DNA of 45,142 bases, taken from Candidatus Accumulibacter adjunctus. GTDB lineage: Bacteria; Pseudomonadota; Gammaproteobacteria; Burkholderiales; Rhodocyclaceae. The position numbers and the translations under genes are program-made. The stretch lies in assembly GCA_000585015.1 (NCBI GenBank), contig JFAX01000002.1, positions 167,150 through 212,291 on the forward strand, read 5' to 3'. Position 1 is the stretch's first letter; every line of letters starts with the position of its first letter. Of the stretch, positions 42,389-45,142 are shown piece after piece. The notes below the pieces were generated by a model. It was not told the DNA's origin. It worked only from the letters and a program-made list of their open reading frames with translations, and made no database searches.

Positions 42389-43732
42389 ATGCCCCGCTTC
42401 CTGCTGTTCGCCGTCGTCTTCATCGAAGGATTCTGCTCGCTCGGCGCCGAAGTCATCGCCTTGCGCCAGATCATCCCGCACATGGGCAGTTCGATCGTCG
42501 TCACCGCGCCGACGATCGGCTTCTTCCTCCTCGCGCTCGCCCTCGGTTACCACGCCGGCGGCCGTGTCGCCGCCAGCTACCGCGCGGTCGTCGCGAGTAA
42601 CTTCCTGCTGGCCGCCCTGCTGATCGGCGTCGGCCTGTCGGGCGCCGCCGTCGATCTCGTCTTCAATGCCGTCAACCCGCCGGAGATCGCCTATCTCCTG
42701 CTGATCACTGGCGTCCTCTGTCCGGTGGCCTGGCTGCTTGGGCAGACCGTGCCGATCCTCAGCAACCTGTTGCAGCTCGAGCGCGTTGGCGAGGCGAGCG
42801 GCGAGGCGCTCTATTACTCGACGCTCGGCTCCTTTCTCGGCTCGCTGTCGTTGTCGCTGGTGTTGATGCAGTGGCTGGGCGTCTCGGCTGCGGTCGCATT
42901 CTGCGCGCTGCTGCTGCTCGCCGGGCACGTCCTGCTGTGCGCGCGCACCTGGTCGGCAGCGCTCGTCGCGCTGCTGGTCGGTGCCGCGGCGGTGACGGCC
43001 AACGCGTGGCTGCGGCCGCAGATCGAGACCGCCTACGCCAGCTATCTGGTCGAACCCGCAGCCTACGAGGGCGCCATCGATGGTCGTGCGCTGCGCAACA
43101 ACAACTCATTCGCCTCGCTGATCGACGAGTCCGAGCCGCCGCGCTACGCGCGTTACATCAGGCATATCCGCGGCATGCTCCTCGACGACCTGCGGTTTCG
43201 CGGGCGCCGGATCCTGGTCCTCGGTGCCGGTGGCTTCACCGTCTCGCACGGCGAGCCGGCCAATCACTACACCTATGTCGATATCGACCCGGCGGTGCGC
43301 GAGATCGCCGAGAAGCACTTCCTGCGCGAGAAGGCAAACGGCGATTTCGTCGCCGACGACGCGCGCCGCTTCGTCGTCCGCAGCGAGCAGCGCTTCGCCG
43401 CCGTCATCGTCGACGTCTACGGCGCCCACTCATCGATCCCGGGGCATCTGGTGACGCGCGAGTTCTGGCGGGCGACGCGCCGCGTTCTCGACCCGCAGGG
43501 TCTGCTGATCGCCAACCTGATCCTCGACAGCGCGCTCGCCACCCCCTATGCGCGCAACCTGCTGGCGACGATCGAGAGCGTATACGGTCGCTGCGCGGTC
43601 GAGGTGCTGCAGAAGCGGCAGGTGCTGGCCAATGTCATCGTCACCTGTCGCAATGGCGACGAGCCGCAAGCGGGGCAACTGTTCATCGACGAGCGCAACC
43701 GAGCCGACTTCGACCTGGCGCGATCACGCTGA
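42389..43732 (+). CDS. Membrane-anchored spermidine-synthase-like protein (fused MFS/SpeE type)
   Basis: The 447-residue product combines an N-terminal membrane domain of about seven helices (residues 1-220; it opens MPRFLLFAVVFIEGFCSLGA) with a C-terminal SAM-binding fold (about 260-447; I-L-V-L-G-A-G-G-F-T, Y-V-D-I-D-P-A-V-R-E-I-A, V-A-D-D-A-R-R-F-V, A-V-I-V-D-V-Y-G-A). This is the usual pattern of fused MFS/spermidine-synthase proteins, with substrate not established. I chose the ATG at 42389; a TTG at 42353, right after the HDOD stop, would add 12 residues. It is the second SpeE-like gene in the window, the first being at 28363. Confidence 0.85.
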   Translation: MPRFLLFAVVFIEGFCSLGAEVIALRQIIPHMGSSIVVTAPTIGFFLLALALGYHAGGRVAASYRAVVASNFLLAALLIGVGLSGAAVDLVFNAVNPPEIAYLLLITGVLCPVAWLLGQTVPILSNLLQLERVGEASGEALYYSTLGSFLGSLSLSLVLMQWLGVSAAVAFCALLLLAGHVLLCARTWSAALVALLVGAAAVTANAWLRPQIETAYASYLVEPAAYEGAIDGRALRNNNSFASLIDESEPPRYARYIRHIRGMLLDDLRFRGRRILVLGAGGFTVSHGEPANHYTYVDIDPAVREIAEKHFLREKANGDFVADDARRFVVRSEQRFAAVIVDVYGAHSSIPGHLVTREFWRATRRVLDPQGLLIANLILDSALATPYARNLLATIESVYGRCAVEVLQKRQVLANVIVTCRNGDEPQAGQLFIDERNRADFDLARSR

Positions 43733-43770
43733 CGACCATGCCTTGCGTGAACAGGGGTACGGGGCTCCGG

Positions 43771-43789
43771 GGGCTCGCACAGCGAGCCC
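43771..43789. terminator. Hairpin between the SpeE-like gene and zorA
   Basis: GGGCTCGC and its exact complement flank the loop ACA, giving an 8-bp stem 38 nt after the SpeE-like stop. No T tract follows on the plus strand, so it is a weak terminator candidate. Confidence 0.4.
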
Positions 43790-43924
43790 GCGACAAAGAA
43801 AAGTCGTCCTTGGTGCGGCTCCGATCGCGGCTGTGGGTGGTTGCGCCATAATGCCGGAGATATGAGTCACAAGGGACCACGGATCGGATGTGAGCAAGAG
43901 CCACTGACTGTTGGGAGGCCGTAA

Positions 43925-45142
43925 ATGATCGTCACCGAGCATGTGATCCGGGACGTGGTCGTAATTCTTGTTGCCATTCTCGCTCTCGCTTTTGTCTGGG
44001 GGTACTGGTTGCCGTCTTGGCGCTTGGGCAGACTACTGCGTCGGGTGATTCCGGCCATTCGCCTTCTGCGCACGGGCGAGGAGGATATTCCTGTGCTCCG
44101 AGAAAGGGTCTCCGACATTCTCGGGGCAGACAGGGTATTGGGGCATCTGTGGGGGCAATACGCGGAGACACTCCACCTCCAGTATGAGGCAGTGGATGGA
44201 GAGAATCGCTTGCGCAAGGTCAGGGCCACCGTCCCGGCCGACGCGTTTTTCAGCAGCCATGTTGTCGTCGACGCGTGCTTGAACAGCGAGTTCTTTCGCC
44301 ACTTGCCGGGCCTCCTGACCGGGATCGGGATTATCGGAACATTTCTCGGTCTGATTCTCGGCCTGGCTGGCTTCGAACCAACCGGCAGCGGTGAAGCAAT
44401 CAAGGCGAGTCTCGGTGCCTTGATGCAGGGGGTGATGGAGGCTTTCACGGCTTCGGCCATCGCGATCGCCATGGCGATGCTGATCACACTGGTCGAGAAG
44501 CAGCAGCTGAATCGCCGCTACAAGCAGGTGGAAGAGCTTGCGCAGACGATCGACTCGCTCTACCAGGCTGGTGCCGGAGAGGAGTATCTCGCCCGGCTGG
44601 TCAGGGCCGGCGAGGAAAGCGCCACCCAGACCAGGCTGCTGAAGCAGAGTCTCGTCGAGGATCTCCGGCAGATTCTGACGGACCTCACGGAGCGCCAGAT
44701 CGAGGCCAGCGATTCCCATAGTCAACAGGTGGCCGCAGGCGTGGGCGATGCCTTGAGGGAGAGCCTGCGGGAGCCCCTGCAGCAGATCGCGAGCGTTGTC
44801 GAGCGTGCAGCGGGACAGCAGGGAACGGCCGTACAGGGCATGCTGGAGGACGTACTGACCGCGTTCATGGCAAGACTCGAGGAAACCTTCGGTGGGCAGA
44901 TGCGCGGCCTGAACGAGATGTTCACGCAGTCGATCGCCTCGATCCAGGAAGTTCAGCAAGGCTTCCAGGATCTGGCAGGCGACCTGCGCCAAGTCGGCCA
45001 GACCAGCGCAGCAGAGTTCTCGGACAGGCTGACAGAGGCGTTGACAAGGTCGGAGGCACGCCAGGCTGCGTTGCTCACGCGAATGGGGGAGTTCTTGGCG
45101 GAGGTGCGACGAGCCACAGGAGAAAGCCAGCAGGCAAACCGG
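43925..45142 (+). CDS. zorA: ZorA-like MotA/TolQ/ExbB-family stator protein (partial, runs off the window)
   Basis: The frame is open from ATG 43925 (GGGAGG upstream) to the last base, giving 406 codons without a stop. It has a first transmembrane helix (about residues 11-30), a cytoplasmic region, then two conserved helices: H-L-P-G-L-L-T-G-I-G-I-I-G-T-F-L-G-L-I-L-G-L (about 125-147) and E-A-F-T-A-S-A-I-A-I-A-M-A-M-L-I-T-L (about 170-190), as in MotA/ExbB. After that begins a long helical tail with Y-L-A-R-L-V-R-A-G-E-E-S-A-T-Q-T-R and F-M-A-R-L-E-E-T-F-G-G-Q-M-R-G-L-N-E-M. These tail motifs match what I know of ZorA from Zorya anti-phage systems. ZorB and effector genes would lie beyond the edge. 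Its early codons are more AT-rich than its neighbours', fitting acquisition. Confidence 0.85.
   Translation, partial: MIVTEHVIRDVVVILVAILALAFVWGYWLPSWRLGRLLRRVIPAIRLLRTGEEDIPVLRERVSDILGADRVLGHLWGQYAETLHLQYEAVDGENRLRKVRATVPADAFFSSHVVVDACLNSEFFRHLPGLLTGIGIIGTFLGLILGLAGFEPTGSGEAIKASLGALMQGVMEAFTASAIAIAMAMLITLVEKQQLNRRYKQVEELAQTIDSLYQAGAGEEYLARLVRAGEESATQTRLLKQSLVEDLRQILTDLTERQIEASDSHSQQVAAGVGDALRESLREPLQQIASVVERAAGQQGTAVQGMLEDVLTAFMARLEETFGGQMRGLNEMFTQSIASIQEVQQGFQDLAGDLRQVGQTSAAEFSDRLTEALTRSEARQAALLTRMGEFLAEVRRATGESQQANR

Overview
The window looks like chromosomal DNA of a high-GC betaproteobacterium of the Rhodocyclales / Candidatus Accumulibacter type. This is an inference from gene content: exbB-exbD-lpxK-(Trm112-like)-kdsB-adk in tandem, uvrA divergent from an MFS gene that is followed by ssb, a membrane pyrophosphatase, a PEP-CTERM surface protein and a two-synthetase cyanophycin locus. 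No rRNA, insertion sequence, integrase or CRISPR array was seen.

Layout. Positions 72-195 hold a tRNA-Ala(CGC) gene with its terminator, on the minus strand. From 276 to 4443 (minus) lie a secreted protein of unknown function, an HU-type DNA-binding protein and uvrA. From 4516 to 6247 (plus) are an MFS exporter and ssb. sodB and xseA follow on the minus strand (6368-8577). From 8871 to 12687 (plus) runs a compact envelope cluster: exbB, exbD, lpxK, a 58-residue Trm112-like protein, kdsB and then adk. A proton-pumping pyrophosphatase with an OmpA-like C-terminal domain occupies 12951-15371. The minus strand from 15490 to 24261 carries a YbhB-type protein, murJ, two small membrane proteins and a 1,927-residue repeat protein with a PEP-CTERM anchor. 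A LuxR-type regulator (24503-25555) is divergent from that gene. lemA and two TPM-domain genes follow at 25775-28044, and then a decayed LuxR-gene fragment.

The main metabolic unit lies at 28363-36971 (plus): a spermidine-synthase-like protein, an ABC exporter with an extra N-terminal domain and zinc ribbon, a DUF1854 protein, a short cyanophycin synthetase (CphA2/CphA' type) and a full-length cyanophycin synthetase (CphA1 type). The two synthetases would make the Asp/Arg storage polymer. The ABC and DUF1854 proteins are known companions of cyanophycin genes, with no defined role that I know of.

From 37014 the genes are a FapA/DUF342 protein (minus), a glycine-zipper lipoprotein, a divergent pseudouridine synthase with a long disordered N-terminus, an HDOD protein and a membrane-anchored spermidine-synthase-like protein. 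The window ends inside a gene starting at 43925 that closely resembles ZorA, the MotA-like stator subunit of the Zorya anti-phage system. A defence locus therefore probably continues beyond the right edge.

The strongest leads are the truncated Zorya locus, the pyrophosphatase-OmpA fusion, the cyanophycin ABC/DUF1854 pair with a perfect 18-bp inverted repeat just upstream, and the duplicated repeat architecture of the PEP-CTERM protein. All functional assignments come from reading motifs by eye; no database search was run.
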